From Opitutaceae bacterium (lineage in GTDB: Bacteria; Verrucomicrobiota; Verrucomicrobiia; Opitutales; Opitutaceae), in NCBI GenBank assembly GCA_024711005.1, contig JANJTQ010000134.1, positions 1 to 37,312 of the forward strand: a DNA stretch of 37,312 bases. Reading direction: 5' to 3'. The translations under genes were made by a program, and so were the position numbers. Every line of letters begins with the position of its first letter. Positions within the stretch are counted from its first letter, which is position 1. A model generated the notes under the pieces. It saw nothing but the letters and a program-made list of their open reading frames with translations, was not told the origin of the DNA and did not search any database. Of the stretch, positions 8,867 through 17,867 are shown in pieces.

Positions 8867-11143
8867 ATGCTCACTCATCCTGCGCAAGCTTCCCGCGAAC
8901 TGAACACCGTCCACCTTGCCTCCGATCTTGTGATCGTCGGCGCAGGATTGGCGGGAGTTTGCGCCGCCATCACCGCGGCGCGTCGCGGGCTCAAAGTGGT
9001 GCTGATCCACGACCGGCCTGTTCTCGGCGGCAATTCCTCCGGCGAGATTCGCCTCTGGGTACTGGGGGCGACGACCCACATGGGTACCAACAACCGCTGG
9101 GCGCGCGAAGGCGGCGTCGTCAACGAGTTGCTGGTCGAAAACCTGTGGCGGAATCGCGAAGGCAACCCGGTGATGTGGGACGCTCTTCTCCTCGAGAAGG
9201 TCGCGGACGAACCGTTGATCACGTTGTTGCTGAACACCGCCTGTTTCGCCTGTGAAAAAGATCCGGCGCAGCCGGACCGCATCGCATCGGTGGAGGCGTT
9301 CTGCCCGCAGAACAGCACGCGTTATGTGGCGACCGCGCCGCTCTTTTGCGATTCCTCGGGCGACGGTATTCTCGGGTTTCTGGCCGGCGCGGCGTTCCGG
9401 ATGGGAGCGGAATCCAAGGATGAGTTCGACGAGTTGTTCGCCCGCGGTGACGAGTTCGGTCACCTGCTCGGACATTCGATCTATTTCTATTCGAAAGACA
9501 CGGGACAACCCGTGCCATTCGTGGCGCCTAGTTTTGCGTTGCAGGACATCGAGGAAAAGATCCCGCGCTACCGGCAATTCAACGCGCGCGAGGATGGCTG
9601 CAACCTGTGGTGGATCGAGTGGGGCGGCCGGCTGGACACCGTGCACGAGACCGAACGCATCAAGTGGGAGCTGTGGCGGGTGGCGTATGGAGTTTGGAAC
9701 TACATTAAAAACTCCGGCAAGTTTCCCGAGGCGGCCAACCTCACGCTGGAATGGGTCGGTTCGATTCCGGGCAAGCGGGAGAGCCGTCGCTTCGAGGGCG
9801 ACTACATGCTCTCGCAGAAGGATATAGTGCAACGCCGGCTGCACGACGACGCGGTCGCCTTTGGCGGCTGGTCGATCGACCTGCATCCGGCCGATGGCGT
9901 GTATGCGGAGATTGCCGGTTCGCATCACCTGCATCCGAAGGGCGTCTACCAGATTCCCTATCGGTGCTACTACAGTCGGAACATCGAAAACCTGTTTCTG
10001 GCCGGCCGGATCATCAGTTGCACCCACGTGGCCTTCGGCTCGACCCGGGTGATGGCGACCGCCGCCCTCGGCGGACAGGCGATCGCGATCGCGGCGGCTT
10101 TGTGCAAGGAAGGTAATCTGCTTCCCCGGGCCATTGGTTCGGGTGAGCCGTTGCAACGGCTGCGGCGTGAGTTGCTGCGCCTTGGCCAGCATATCCCGGG
10201 CGTGCCGTTGGACGATCCGGAGGATCTGGCCCGAGAGGCGAAGATCACCGCCAGCAGTGAGCTGCGTCTGGCCGAGTTCCCGGCGGATGCCGAGGCGGTT
10301 CCGCTCGACACGTCGCGTGTGCAGTTGCTGCCGCTTCCGGCCGGGCAGGTGCCGTTGTTTACGGTTACCCTGGATGTCCTTGAGCCTGCGGAAGTCGTGG
10401 CTGAGTTGTTAACGACGAGCGATCCGCGCCACCATACTCCGGATGTCTTGCTGGGGAGGCTGACGCTGTCATTGAAGCCCGGATACAAGCAGGAAATTCC
10501 GCTGGTGTTCGACGCCCGGCTGAAAACGCCGGGCTATGGATTTGTCGTTTTGAGGCCGGCGGCCGGAGTGAGTTGGCAAACGTCGGGCCGGAGGGTGTCC
10601 GGCGTGTTGTCGTTGCGGACCGGGCGTCCCGAGGAGACCACTGCGGTGGGCGGAGAAGCCTTCGAGGTGTTCCGTCCTGAACGTCGCCCCGAAGGGCGCA
10701 ATTTCGCGATCCGGTGCGAACCGCCTTTGACGGCGTTTGCGGCGGACAACGTGACGAATGGTTTTCACCGACCGACTGACCGGCCGAATGCGTGGGTGGC
10801 AGACTGGTCGGACGAGGCTCCGCGGCTCACCTTGGAATGGGGGCAGCCGACGGTGATCGCGGAAATCGTGGTGGGTTTCGACAACGACTATGATCACGCA
10901 CTGGAGTCGGTGTTGCGCGGGCATCCGGAGCGCGCGTTGTTCTTTGGCGTGCGGCATTGCCGGATACTCGCGGACGACGGCACGTTGGTGCACGAGGTGA
11001 AGGACTTTCATCACTCGCATTTGCGCGTGCGTCTTGAGGCGCCGATTTCGACGCGCCGATTGCACATCGACGTGGTGTCCACGCACGGCGGACCGGCGGC
11101 GATCATGGAGGTCCGGGTTTATAAGAAGCCTGTGCAAGCGTGA
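8867..11143 (+). CDS. FAD-dependent oxidoreductase (PF12831 type) with C-terminal beta-sandwich
   Basis: 758 aa. The dinucleotide-binding motif is at residues 21-40 (LVIVGAGLAGVCAAITAARR), followed by RPVLGGNSSGEIR, typical of the FAD_oxidored family found with polysaccharide and sugar-acid loci in Verrucomicrobia, Planctomycetes and Bacteroidetes. A second FAD-contacting segment is near NLFLAGRIISCTHVAFGSTR (about residue 375). From about residue 610 a domain resembling discoidin/F5-8C follows (NVTNGFHRPTDRPNAWVADW). No signal peptide is evident. The substrate is unknown; oxidation of a sugar or sugar derivative is inferred from the LacI neighbour. The start is weakly marked, with no good Shine-Dalgarno. 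Confidence 0.85.
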   Translation: MLTHPAQASRELNTVHLASDLVIVGAGLAGVCAAITAARRGLKVVLIHDRPVLGGNSSGEIRLWVLGATTHMGTNNRWAREGGVVNELLVENLWRNREGNPVMWDALLLEKVADEPLITLLLNTACFACEKDPAQPDRIASVEAFCPQNSTRYVATAPLFCDSSGDGILGFLAGAAFRMGAESKDEFDELFARGDEFGHLLGHSIYFYSKDTGQPVPFVAPSFALQDIEEKIPRYRQFNAREDGCNLWWIEWGGRLDTVHETERIKWELWRVAYGVWNYIKNSGKFPEAANLTLEWVGSIPGKRESRRFEGDYMLSQKDIVQRRLHDDAVAFGGWSIDLHPADGVYAEIAGSHHLHPKGVYQIPYRCYYSRNIENLFLAGRIISCTHVAFGSTRVMATAALGGQAIAIAAALCKEGNLLPRAIGSGEPLQRLRRELLRLGQHIPGVPLDDPEDLAREAKITASSELRLAEFPADAEAVPLDTSRVQLLPLPAGQVPLFTVTLDVLEPAEVVAELLTTSDPRHHTPDVLLGRLTLSLKPGYKQEIPLVFDARLKTPGYGFVVLRPAAGVSWQTSGRRVSGVLSLRTGRPEETTAVGGEAFEVFRPERRPEGRNFAIRCEPPLTAFAADNVTNGFHRPTDRPNAWVADWSDEAPRLTLEWGQPTVIAEIVVGFDNDYDHALESVLRGHPERALFFGVRHCRILADDGTLVHEVKDFHHSHLRVRLEAPISTRRLHIDVVSTHGGPAAIMEVRVYKKPVQA

Positions 11144-11245
11144 GTCTCCAGGTGCCGCCGCCCGCGGTCGCGGGCCTGTCGGAAAAAAATATTCACAAGA
11201 GGATGGACCCTATCGCCGGCTGGCTGTCGAAAGGTCTCCATCCCC

Positions 11246-12631
11246 ATGAAAACCCATCTCCTGTTAGCAGCCGCGCTGGTCGCGGCGTCCCTGTCGTTGG
11301 CGGCCGGTCCGGCGCTGACAATTTACAACCAAGACTTCGCGGTCGTGCGCGAAACGATTCCGTTGGAACTCCAGGCGGGGTCGAACCACTTCAATTTTTC
11401 CGGAGTCACGACTCAGGTGGAGCCCGATTCGGTCGTCTTGCGGGATGCCGCGGGCAAGGTGACGCTGCGCATCCTTGAACAAAGCTATCGGGCCGACGCC
11501 GCTTCGCAGGGGCTGTTGCTCGCGATGAACGAGGGTAAGCAACTGGAGTTTCTCGTGACCGATCAGGACAAAAAAGAGCATACGGTGAAAGGGCGTGTCA
11601 TTCGCAGCGGACACCGGGCCGACGGAGCGGCCTCCACGCCGATCGTCGAAGTGGACGGCAAGCTTCGTTTCTCGCTGCCAGGGCAGCCGATTTTTCCGTC
11701 GCTCGGGGATGACGCGATCCTTCAGCCCACGCTGTCGTGGCAATTGCTGGTGGAGAAAACGGGAAAGCTGGATGCCGAGTTGGGCTATATCACCGGCGGG
11801 ATGAGCTGGCAGGCGGCGTATAATTTTATCGCGCCGGAAAAAGGCGATCAGGTCGACATCGTCGGCTGGGTCACCGTTTCGAATCGGACAGGCAAAACGT
11901 TCACCGATGCATCGATCAAACTCATGGCGGGCGATGTGAATCGCATTCAGCCCGTTCCGCCGCCTTCCGGCGATCCCTTTGCGGCGCCGGTGATGAGGAC
12001 GATGGCGGCGGCCGAGGTCACCGAGAAGGCCTTCGATGAGTTCCATCTCTATTCGCTGCCGCGCAACGTGACCCTCTACGATCAGGAGACGAAGCAGGTG
12101 GAGTTTCTTCGCGCGTCCGGAGTGACGGCGCCCCAGCTCTATATTTTCGATCAACAGAAATATGGCGAAAAAGTCGCCACGGTGCGTGAGTTCAAGAACA
12201 CCAAGGAGAACGGTGGGCTGGGTCTGCCACTGCCAAAGGGCCGCACGCGTTTCTACCGGCAGGATTCCGCCGATGGTCGTCTGGAATTCGTCGGCGAAAA
12301 TACGATCGATCACACCGCGAAGAACGAGAAGGTCCGCATCTACACCGGCGACGTGTTCGACATCGCGGTCGAGCGGAAGGCGACGGATTCACAGATGAGC
12401 AATCGCAATGATTTTCGCGAGGAGGCGTTCGAGGTGACGTTGCGTAATCGCAAAGCCGACTCCGTCGAAGTGCGGGTGGTGGAGCATCTTCATCGCTGGC
12501 CCAACTGGAAGCTCGTCCAACAGTCCGATCCCTCCGAAAAAACGGATGCGCATACGATTGAGTTCCGCGTGCAGCTCCAGCCCGACGAGGAAAAGAAGAT
12601 CACCTACCATGTGCGCTACGATTGGAAGTGA
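11246..12631 (+). CDS. DUF4139 domain protein, exported
   Basis: 461 aa. An N-terminal signal peptide (MKTHLLLAAALVAASLSLAA) indicates export. The mature part begins GPALTIYNQDFAVVRETIPL, the characteristic opening of DUF4139 family proteins, and continues as a beta-rich protein containing YITGGMSWQAAYNFI and a C-terminal RVVEHLHRWPNWKLVQQSDP. The family is usually annotated as mucoidy-inhibitor-like or conserved hypothetical; no reaction is established. AAAGG at 11229-11233 is a loosely spaced ribosome site. It stands alone, 102 bp after the FAD oxidoreductase, and a hairpin lies just downstream. Confidence 0.85.
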   Translation: MKTHLLLAAALVAASLSLAAGPALTIYNQDFAVVRETIPLELQAGSNHFNFSGVTTQVEPDSVVLRDAAGKVTLRILEQSYRADAASQGLLLAMNEGKQLEFLVTDQDKKEHTVKGRVIRSGHRADGAASTPIVEVDGKLRFSLPGQPIFPSLGDDAILQPTLSWQLLVEKTGKLDAELGYITGGMSWQAAYNFIAPEKGDQVDIVGWVTVSNRTGKTFTDASIKLMAGDVNRIQPVPPPSGDPFAAPVMRTMAAAEVTEKAFDEFHLYSLPRNVTLYDQETKQVEFLRASGVTAPQLYIFDQQKYGEKVATVREFKNTKENGGLGLPLPKGRTRFYRQDSADGRLEFVGENTIDHTAKNEKVRIYTGDVFDIAVERKATDSQMSNRNDFREEAFEVTLRNRKADSVEVRVVEHLHRWPNWKLVQQSDPSEKTDAHTIEFRVQLQPDEEKKITYHVRYDWK

Positions 12632-12661
12632 GGAAAAACACCGCGTCCGCGGGTGATGCCA

Positions 12662-12697
12662 TCCGTGATCATCGCTTGCCGGGGCGCTGATCACGGA
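12662..12697. terminator. Hairpin between DUF4139 and amidotransferase genes
   Basis: Perfect 10-bp arms TCCGTGATCA (12662-12671) and TGATCACGGA (12688-12697), with further pairing CGC/GCG inside after one mismatch. It sits 30 bp after the DUF4139 stop. No clear T-run follows, so it may be a factor-dependent terminator, an RNA-stabilising stem or an operator for the next gene. Confidence 0.5.
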
Positions 12698-12720
12698 CAG
12701 ACTTTCGTGAAGAACCCACC

Positions 12721-13413
12721 ATGAGAATTCACTGGTTTCAGCATGCTCCGTTTGAGGGACTCGGAGCGATCAAGAGTTGGGCGCTCGAACGCGGGCACAC
12801 ACTTACGTGCACGCGTTTTCACGCGGGTGAGACCGCGCCTGCGACGGTTGATGAGATCGACTGGTTGATCGTGATGGGCGGGCCGATGAACGTTTATCAG
12901 TACCGGGATTACCCTTGGCTTCGGGCGGAGAAGCGGGTGATTCGCGATGCGGTGACGGCGAACAAACGGGTGCTGGGCGTGTGCCTCGGGGCGCAGCTCA
13001 TCGCCGATGCGTTGGGCGGAAAAGTCTACCAGAACGACGAAAAGGAAATCGGCTGGTTTCCGGTGACCGCGGTGCCGGAAGGGATGGAGTCGCCGTTCGC
13101 GCTTCCTGATCAAGTCGTTGTGTTTCACTGGCACGGCGACACGTTTACGTTGCCGCCGGGCGGGGTGTGGCTGGGGCGCAGCGAGGCCTGTGAACATCAG
13201 GCGTTCGCGGTCGGTGAACATGTGCTCGGACTTCAATTTCACCTGGAAATGACACCCACGGACGTGGCCGCGATCACGACCGCGTGCGCGGACGAACTAA
13301 AGCCCGCGCCCCATGTACAGGAGGCCAGCGAGATTCTTGCACGTTCGATTACCGAGCAGGCCGGGACCACGGTGTTGCTCGAATGGCTGCTCGGCGTGCT
13401 GGAAGGCGATTAA
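12721..13413 (+). CDS. Class I glutamine amidotransferase-like protein
   Basis: 230 aa with a GATase (PF00117) fold. The nucleophile Cys88 lies in RVLGVCLGAQLIADALGG; His174 and Glu176 in LGLQFHLEMT complete the triad, so it is likely catalytically competent. The oxyanion-side motif VMGGPMNVYQ is at residues 51-60. Such stand-alone proteins are often mislabelled GMP synthase; the lack of an ATP-pyrophosphatase domain rules that out. Close relatives hydrolyse gamma-glutamyl compounds or glutamine, but the acceptor here is unknown. No obvious operon partner. Confidence 0.85.
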   Translation: MRIHWFQHAPFEGLGAIKSWALERGHTLTCTRFHAGETAPATVDEIDWLIVMGGPMNVYQYRDYPWLRAEKRVIRDAVTANKRVLGVCLGAQLIADALGGKVYQNDEKEIGWFPVTAVPEGMESPFALPDQVVVFHWHGDTFTLPPGGVWLGRSEACEHQAFAVGEHVLGLQFHLEMTPTDVAAITTACADELKPAPHVQEASEILARSITEQAGTTVLLEWLLGVLEGD

Positions 13414-13446
13414 TTGGAGGCCGTGGGTGTAACGATGCGGTCGAAC

Positions 13447-13602
13447 GTAGCAGCCGAGCACAGGGACTGAGGCGCTGCGCGGCCCAGTTGTAGCCGCAAG
13501 AAACTGGGTTGGCGTGGGCCGGGAAGGGCCATGTTTCTTGGGAGGTAGCGAGGCTGGTTGATGGCGACTAGAAAAACCCAGCCTTGTTACCTTGGCTGCT
13601 AC
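13447..13602. repeat. Nested inverted-repeat element upstream of the DNA ligase
   Basis: Outer arms GTAGCAGCCGAG (13447-13458) and CTTGGCTGCTAC (13591-13602) pair over 12 positions with one G-U. Inside, CCCAGTT (13483-13489) pairs with AACTGGG (13502-13508), extendable by two G-U pairs and a C-G; CTGGGTT (13504-13510) can alternatively pair with AACCCAG (13575-13581). Related words recur (GTAGCAGCC, GTAGCCGC, GGTAGCGAGGCTGG). It occupies most of the 290-bp gap and could be a dispersed palindromic repeat or a structured RNA. Confidence 0.65.
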
Positions 13603-13703
13603 CTGTATTCGGAGGGCCCGGCCGGGTGGATGCGGAACCTGTGGACCGTATAGCGGACATTGGTTCGAAGCCTCTCCGGCAATTCGGAGATAACCCCACC
13701 GCC

Positions 13704-14744
13704 ATGTCGCGCCCTCGTTCACATCGTTCAAAGTCGAGGGAGCTGTCCCCCGCGCGGTTTGTCGTTCCGATGAAGGCGCTGGCATCCGCGGAGGCTCCCG
13801 TGGGCCGCTGGCGTTGCGAAATCAAGTTCGACGGCTATCGGGCGTTGGCCGTGTTGAATTCCGGCGAGGTCGAACTCTGGTCGCGCAATCATAATTTGCT
13901 CAACACCGACTATCCGGAAGTGGTCGCGGCACTGGCGCGGGTGAAGTGTCGCAGCGCTGTGGTCGATGGAGAAATCGTCGCCCTAGATTCCGCGGGACGC
14001 TCTCACTTTCAATTGTTGCAAGGGCGAGAGTTGGGGGAACGGCCGGTCATCGCGTTTTATGTTTTCGATATCCTGCATCTCGACGGGAAATCGCTCACGG
14101 CCCTGCCGCTTGAAGAGCGGCAGGAGGTCCTGCGTCGCGTCCTGAAAAAAACCAAGTTTCCCCTGCGGCTGTCGCCTTGGTTCGACGATGTGGAGCCGGC
14201 GGATTTTTTGGACTCCGCGCGGGAGCAAGGTCTGGAAGGCATCATCACCAAGCGCCTGGGCTCTTCTTATGAGAGCGGTCGCCGCAGCGGCGCCTGGCTT
14301 AAGTGCAAGGTGGTGGGCGAGCAGGAGTTCGTGATCGGTGGCTTCACCCCGCCGCAGCGGAGCCGACCTTTTTTCGGGGCGATTCTCATCGGTTATTATC
14401 AGCGGGGGAAGTTCCTCTACGCCGGCAAGGTCGGCACGGGCTTTAACCATGACCTGCTCAAGTTGCTCCACGGCGAATTTCTAAAACGGAAGCGCGCGGA
14501 GTGTCCGTTCTTGAATTTGCCGATGGAGCGGAGACCTCGGTTCGGTACGGGGATGACGCGCACCGAGATGAAGAAAGTGACGTGGGTAAAACCCGAGTTG
14601 GTGGCGCAGATCAAATTCACCGAGTGGACGAACGACGGATTGTTGCGCCAGCCGGTATTCCTTGGATTGAGAACGGACAAGGCGGCGAAAGATGTTCGGC
14701 GTGAAGTGGGCGCGGTGTCCGCGTCGGTGAAACGAGCCGCATAA
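13704..14744 (+). CDS. ATP-dependent DNA ligase (stand-alone LigD-type ligase domain)
   Basis: 346 aa from the ATG at 13704, with GGAGA at 13686-13690; an in-frame upstream start at 13584 would add 40 unlikely residues running through the repeat element. The adenylation motif I is CEIKFDGYRA with catalytic Lys41. Other ligase motifs are visible: VDGEIVALD, FYVFDILHLDG, EGIITKRLGSSYESGRRSG and WLKCKVV, followed by an OB-fold (FVIGGFTPP to the C-terminus). It would seal breaks in non-homologous end joining. It converges on the gene for the Pol-PE part, with only 24 bp between stop codons, and Ku lies beyond, so the three parts of the pathway are together but on opposite strands. Confidence 0.92.
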   Translation: MSRPRSHRSKSRELSPARFVVPMKALASAEAPVGRWRCEIKFDGYRALAVLNSGEVELWSRNHNLLNTDYPEVVAALARVKCRSAVVDGEIVALDSAGRSHFQLLQGRELGERPVIAFYVFDILHLDGKSLTALPLEERQEVLRRVLKKTKFPLRLSPWFDDVEPADFLDSAREQGLEGIITKRLGSSYESGRRSGAWLKCKVVGEQEFVIGGFTPPQRSRPFFGAILIGYYQRGKFLYAGKVGTGFNHDLLKLLHGEFLKRKRAECPFLNLPMERRPRFGTGMTRTEMKKVTWVKPELVAQIKFTEWTNDGLLRQPVFLGLRTDKAAKDVRREVGAVSASVKRAA

Positions 14745-14768
14745 ATCGAACGCGAGGGGGCAGGCGGT

Positions 14769-16265
14769 TCAAGTGTTCCACTGGGCATCGTTGTCCTTTG
14801 CGATCCGTGCCATCGACCGTCGCGTGAGCACGGAGCTGTCGTCCCGACGGGCCGAAATGGGTTTGGCGGCTTGTCCGGATTTCGCGATCAGCCACACGTC
14901 TTTTCCGTCGTTGCTGCGGATTCTGAACAGGTGCCACTCGCCTTTCAGCTTTTTGCCGGCGAGCCGCAGTTTTAGGTTTCCCGAGGCGTAATCTCCGCCG
15001 AGCACCTCGTAGGTGCCGATGTCCCAGACCATGACGGTGCCGCCGCCATACTGGCCCTTGGGGATCGTTCCTTCGAACTTTAGGTAGTCCAGCGGATGAT
15101 CTTCGACTGCGAAGGCGGAGCGTTTAACGCCGAGTTCGGTCGGGATGCCCTTCGGAATCGCCCACGATTTCAAGGTCCCATCCATCTCCAGGCGGAAGTC
15201 GTAGTGCAGGTGCGAGGCCGCGTGTTTTTGGATGACGAAACGGTTTTCCTTTCCACCAGTGCGCCGCTTCCTCGACACGGGACCCGGCTCTTTCGTTTTG
15301 GAGAAGTCCCGCTTCGCCCCGTAGTCCTTTAGGGTCTCTGTCGTGGACGCCGTGAAAATGGCTTTTGGACCGAACGCCCGCGGGAGTTTTTGCTTCAGCG
15401 TGAGCACGGGCGCGAAGAGGTCGCCGGTTTTTTTCAGGCGCTTGAGCGCGGCCTCGGGCGTGAAGAAAAGGGTCGTTGGCCGCCTGAGCCGTTTCAGTTC
15501 GTCCCACGCCACGGGCATGGAGATGAACGGTTCGTCGCGTTTTCCGCGCAGGGAATAAACCGCCACGGTCGTCTTGGACCGGTTGTTCTGACTCCAGTCG
15601 ATCAGCACCCGGCCGCGGCGGTGGTGCTTGGACATCTTGCTTACGATCAGCTCGGGATGCTGTTGCTGCAAAAGCTCGGCCACGGCCTTGGCGAAAGAGG
15701 CGGTCGCCTCGTAAGTCGTCTTGGTGTTCAAGGGAACGTAAAGTTGAAGCCCTTTCGATCCGGAGACCTTGGGGAACGCCTTTAGCGAGAGGCCGTCGGT
15801 GATCTCTTTCACGAGAAAGGCCGCGCGTGCGCACGTGCGAATGTCCGAGCCTTCGCCAGGATCCAGGTCGAACACGACGTGCGTGGGCTGATCGATTTTG
15901 GGCGCCCGGTGGAGGAACGGGTGAAGCTCCACGGCGGCGAGATTTGCGCACCACGCGAGCGTCGAGATGTCGTTTACCAGAATGTAGTTGGTTTGTCCGG
16001 GGTGATGCCGCCGGTCGACCGCGTAGGTCTTGATCCATGACGGTGCGAACTTCGGGGCATTTTTTTCGTAGAATTTTTCTCCCTCCACCCCGTCGGGATA
16101 ACGAATGAGCGTCACGGGCCTTTGCTTGAGGTGGGGAAGGATGAACGCGGAGACGTCCACGTAGTACTGAATCATCCGGCCCTTGGTGAAACCTGTCTTT
16201 GGGAAGAACACCTTGTCGAGATTGGTGAACCCGACCTTGGGTGTTTTGGAATGCGTCGCACACAT
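14769..16265 (-). CDS. ligD: LigD polymerase-phosphoesterase protein lacking the ligase domain
   Basis: 498 aa from the ATG at 16265. Residues 10-290 are the LigD primase-polymerase (THVVFDLDPGEG with catalytic aspartates, VSGSKGLQLYVPL, GRVLIDWSQNN). Residues about 340-490 are the 3'-phosphoesterase (NRFVIQKHAASHLHYDFRLE with metal-binding His and Asp, KGQYGGGTVMVWD). Domain order equals the first two thirds of mycobacterial LigD, but no ligase domain follows. It starts one base after the Ku stop (16267), so Ku and this gene form one transcription unit. An in-frame start further upstream (16328) would overlap Ku. It would process ends and fill gaps during NHEJ. Confidence 0.9.
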   Translation of the reverse strand: MCATHSKTPKVGFTNLDKVFFPKTGFTKGRMIQYYVDVSAFILPHLKQRPVTLIRYPDGVEGEKFYEKNAPKFAPSWIKTYAVDRRHHPGQTNYILVNDISTLAWCANLAAVELHPFLHRAPKIDQPTHVVFDLDPGEGSDIRTCARAAFLVKEITDGLSLKAFPKVSGSKGLQLYVPLNTKTTYEATASFAKAVAELLQQQHPELIVSKMSKHHRRGRVLIDWSQNNRSKTTVAVYSLRGKRDEPFISMPVAWDELKRLRRPTTLFFTPEAALKRLKKTGDLFAPVLTLKQKLPRAFGPKAIFTASTTETLKDYGAKRDFSKTKEPGPVSRKRRTGGKENRFVIQKHAASHLHYDFRLEMDGTLKSWAIPKGIPTELGVKRSAFAVEDHPLDYLKFEGTIPKGQYGGGTVMVWDIGTYEVLGGDYASGNLKLRLAGKKLKGEWHLFRIRSNDGKDVWLIAKSGQAAKPISARRDDSSVLTRRSMARIAKDNDAQWNT

Positions 16266-16266
16266 G

Positions 16267-17100
16267 CTAGGCGGCCTTGGCGCGTGGCCGCGTCTTCGTC
16301 TTGCGGGCTGGTTTGGATTTGGCGCCACCTGCTTCCTTCAAGCTTTGCTGGAGGACGGCGGCGAGATCGATGACGTTGGTTGCCTGTTTGCGGGCGTGAC
16401 CTCCGGACGGCAGTTTCTTGCCGCCGCTCTTCACTTTCTGGTCGATCAATTTCATCAGCGCCGAGCGGTAGTCGTCGGAGTAACGATTGGGATCCCACTT
16501 CGCGGTGAGTTGGTCCACGAGGGTCTTGGCCATGGTGAGTTCACGCTTGCCGGGCGTCTTGTCCTCGACGCCTTTGATCGCCGGCGGATCCACGATTTCA
16601 TCGGCGAAGCGCATCAACTCAAGTACCAGCAGATCGCCGTTGGCCTTGACCGCGGCGAGATGCTGCCGTGTGCGAATAATCACTTTGGATATTCCCGCCT
16701 TGTTGGTCTGTGCGAGCACGTCACGCAAAAGGTGATACGCGGTGCCGCCGCCCTTCTGGGGTTCGAGATAATACGGACGGTGGAAAAAGATCGGATTGAT
16801 CTCCGTGAGATCCACGAAATCCACGATGTCGATCGTGTCGGTCGCCTCCAGATCCACGCGTTTGAAATCCTCATCCTTCAGGACGACGAATTTCCCTTTC
16901 TCGTATTCGTATCCCTTGACGATTTCGTCCCACGGCACCTCCTTGCCGTCCACCGCGGCCACGCGCTTGTAATTGACCGGGCTCAAATCGGAGCGACGAA
17001 GCAGTTTGAACTTGAGCTCTTCGCTGCGGCTGGCGGTCTGCAGCGCGACGGGGATGCTGACCAGACCAAAGGTGATCGAGCCTTTCCAGATGGAGCGCAT
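16267..17100 (-). CDS. ku: Non-homologous end joining protein Ku
   Basis: 277 aa, within the usual bacterial Ku range. It begins MRSIWKGSITFGLVSIPVAL, the standard Ku N-terminus, and contains FFHRPYYLEP and KRELTMAKTLVDQL, both conserved. The C-terminal tail after about residue 225 is rich in lysine and arginine (SKPARKTKTRPRAKAA), as in Ku proteins with a DNA-binding extension. It forms a homodimer that encircles broken DNA ends and recruits LigD. It is the first gene of a two-gene unit with the LigD Pol-PE gene. Confidence 0.95.
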   Translation of the reverse strand: MRSIWKGSITFGLVSIPVALQTASRSEELKFKLLRRSDLSPVNYKRVAAVDGKEVPWDEIVKGYEYEKGKFVVLKDEDFKRVDLEATDTIDIVDFVDLTEINPIFFHRPYYLEPQKGGGTAYHLLRDVLAQTNKAGISKVIIRTRQHLAAVKANGDLLVLELMRFADEIVDPPAIKGVEDKTPGKRELTMAKTLVDQLTAKWDPNRYSDDYRSALMKLIDQKVKSGGKKLPSGGHARKQATNVIDLAAVLQQSLKEAGGAKSKPARKTKTRPRAKAA

Positions 17101-17133
17101 GAGCGGGTGATTCGAAGCCGGCCCTGCACGTGC

Positions 17134-17289
17134 TCAGAGTTTATCGAGCAGCAACAGAGCGATGATGATGACCAGCACGATGCCCAGTCCGCCGGTCGGA
17201 CCGTAACCCCAGCCGCGGCTATGCGGCCAGGTCGGCAATGCGCCCACGATGAGGAGAAGCAGAACGATGAGGAGGACGGTTCCCAGCAT
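17134..17289 (-). CDS. DUF3309 family small membrane protein
   Basis: 51 aa read directly from the minus strand: start CAT at 17287-17289, stop TCA at 17134-17136. It begins MLGTVLLIVLLLLIVGALPT, continues WPHSRGWGYGPTGGLG and ends in a second hydrophobic helix (IVLVIIIALLLLDKL). The WPHSR.WGYGP centre is the signature of DUF3309. Two membrane helices are expected. Function is unknown; the family is often found in stress-related gene groups. It lies just upstream of Ku on the same strand. Confidence 0.85.
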   Translation of the reverse strand: MLGTVLLIVLLLLIVGALPTWPHSRGWGYGPTGGLGIVLVIIIALLLLDKL

Positions 17290-17387
17290 GGTGATTTGAT
17301 TTGGAGGTCGGAGGTAAGCCCGAGAACGATCGCAGTCGCGACTTCCCCGGGTTTACGCGAAGCGGCGCGCCGCGGAGGGGACGTGCG

Positions 17388-17606
17388 TCAGGCAGGTGGG
17401 GTGTGTTTGCGCGCTTGTTCGGCTTGTTGGGACGAAGCGGTGGACGAGGCGCCGGGCGTCGGTTCATCCGCCGCGGGTTTTTGTACCACCACGGGTTTGT
17501 CGGCGGGGACGGTGCCGCGGGGCGGCTTGCCGCTCGAGCGAGCCAGAACGGCGATCAAGACGCCGAGCAGGACGATCATCAACAGGCCGATAAGAATGTA
17601 TCCCAT
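17388..17606 (-). CDS. Small single-pass membrane protein
   Basis: 72 aa. An N-terminal helix (YILIGLLMIVLLGVLIAVLA) is followed by a hydrophilic tail rich in Pro, Ala and Ser. AGGA lies eight bases before the ATG, which supports a real gene. It is next to another very small membrane protein on the same strand. No family is recognised. Confidence 0.55.
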   Translation of the reverse strand: MGYILIGLLMIVLLGVLIAVLARSSGKPPRGTVPADKPVVVQKPAADEPTPGASSTASSQQAEQARKHTPPA

Positions 17607-17867
17607 GGGATAATCCTACTCGTCCAACAGGTCCTCCGCCATCGGCGGATTCCACCTTGGTTTCGTCGGTGGATTTCCGGTGCGAGCGATACGTTCGCGT
17701 TCGCTTGATGAGCCGGGCGGGGATTCGGGCGGGTATCGCAGGCGTCTTGCCGGACGAAAGGTGGCGGGAACGGCCTGATATGAGTGGACTTCATGCGGCG
17801 CTAACGTGGCGGAGTTCCCATCGAGGCGCCGAGAGGCGTGCGTGGGCGCAAACACATAATCCCACAT

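Noticed and set aside
8813-10192. N-terminal extension of the LacI frame, giving an 812-residue protein
   Set aside because: It is antisense to the FAD-dependent oxidoreductase gene, which has clear family motifs; the LacI helix-turn-helix begins only at 8788.
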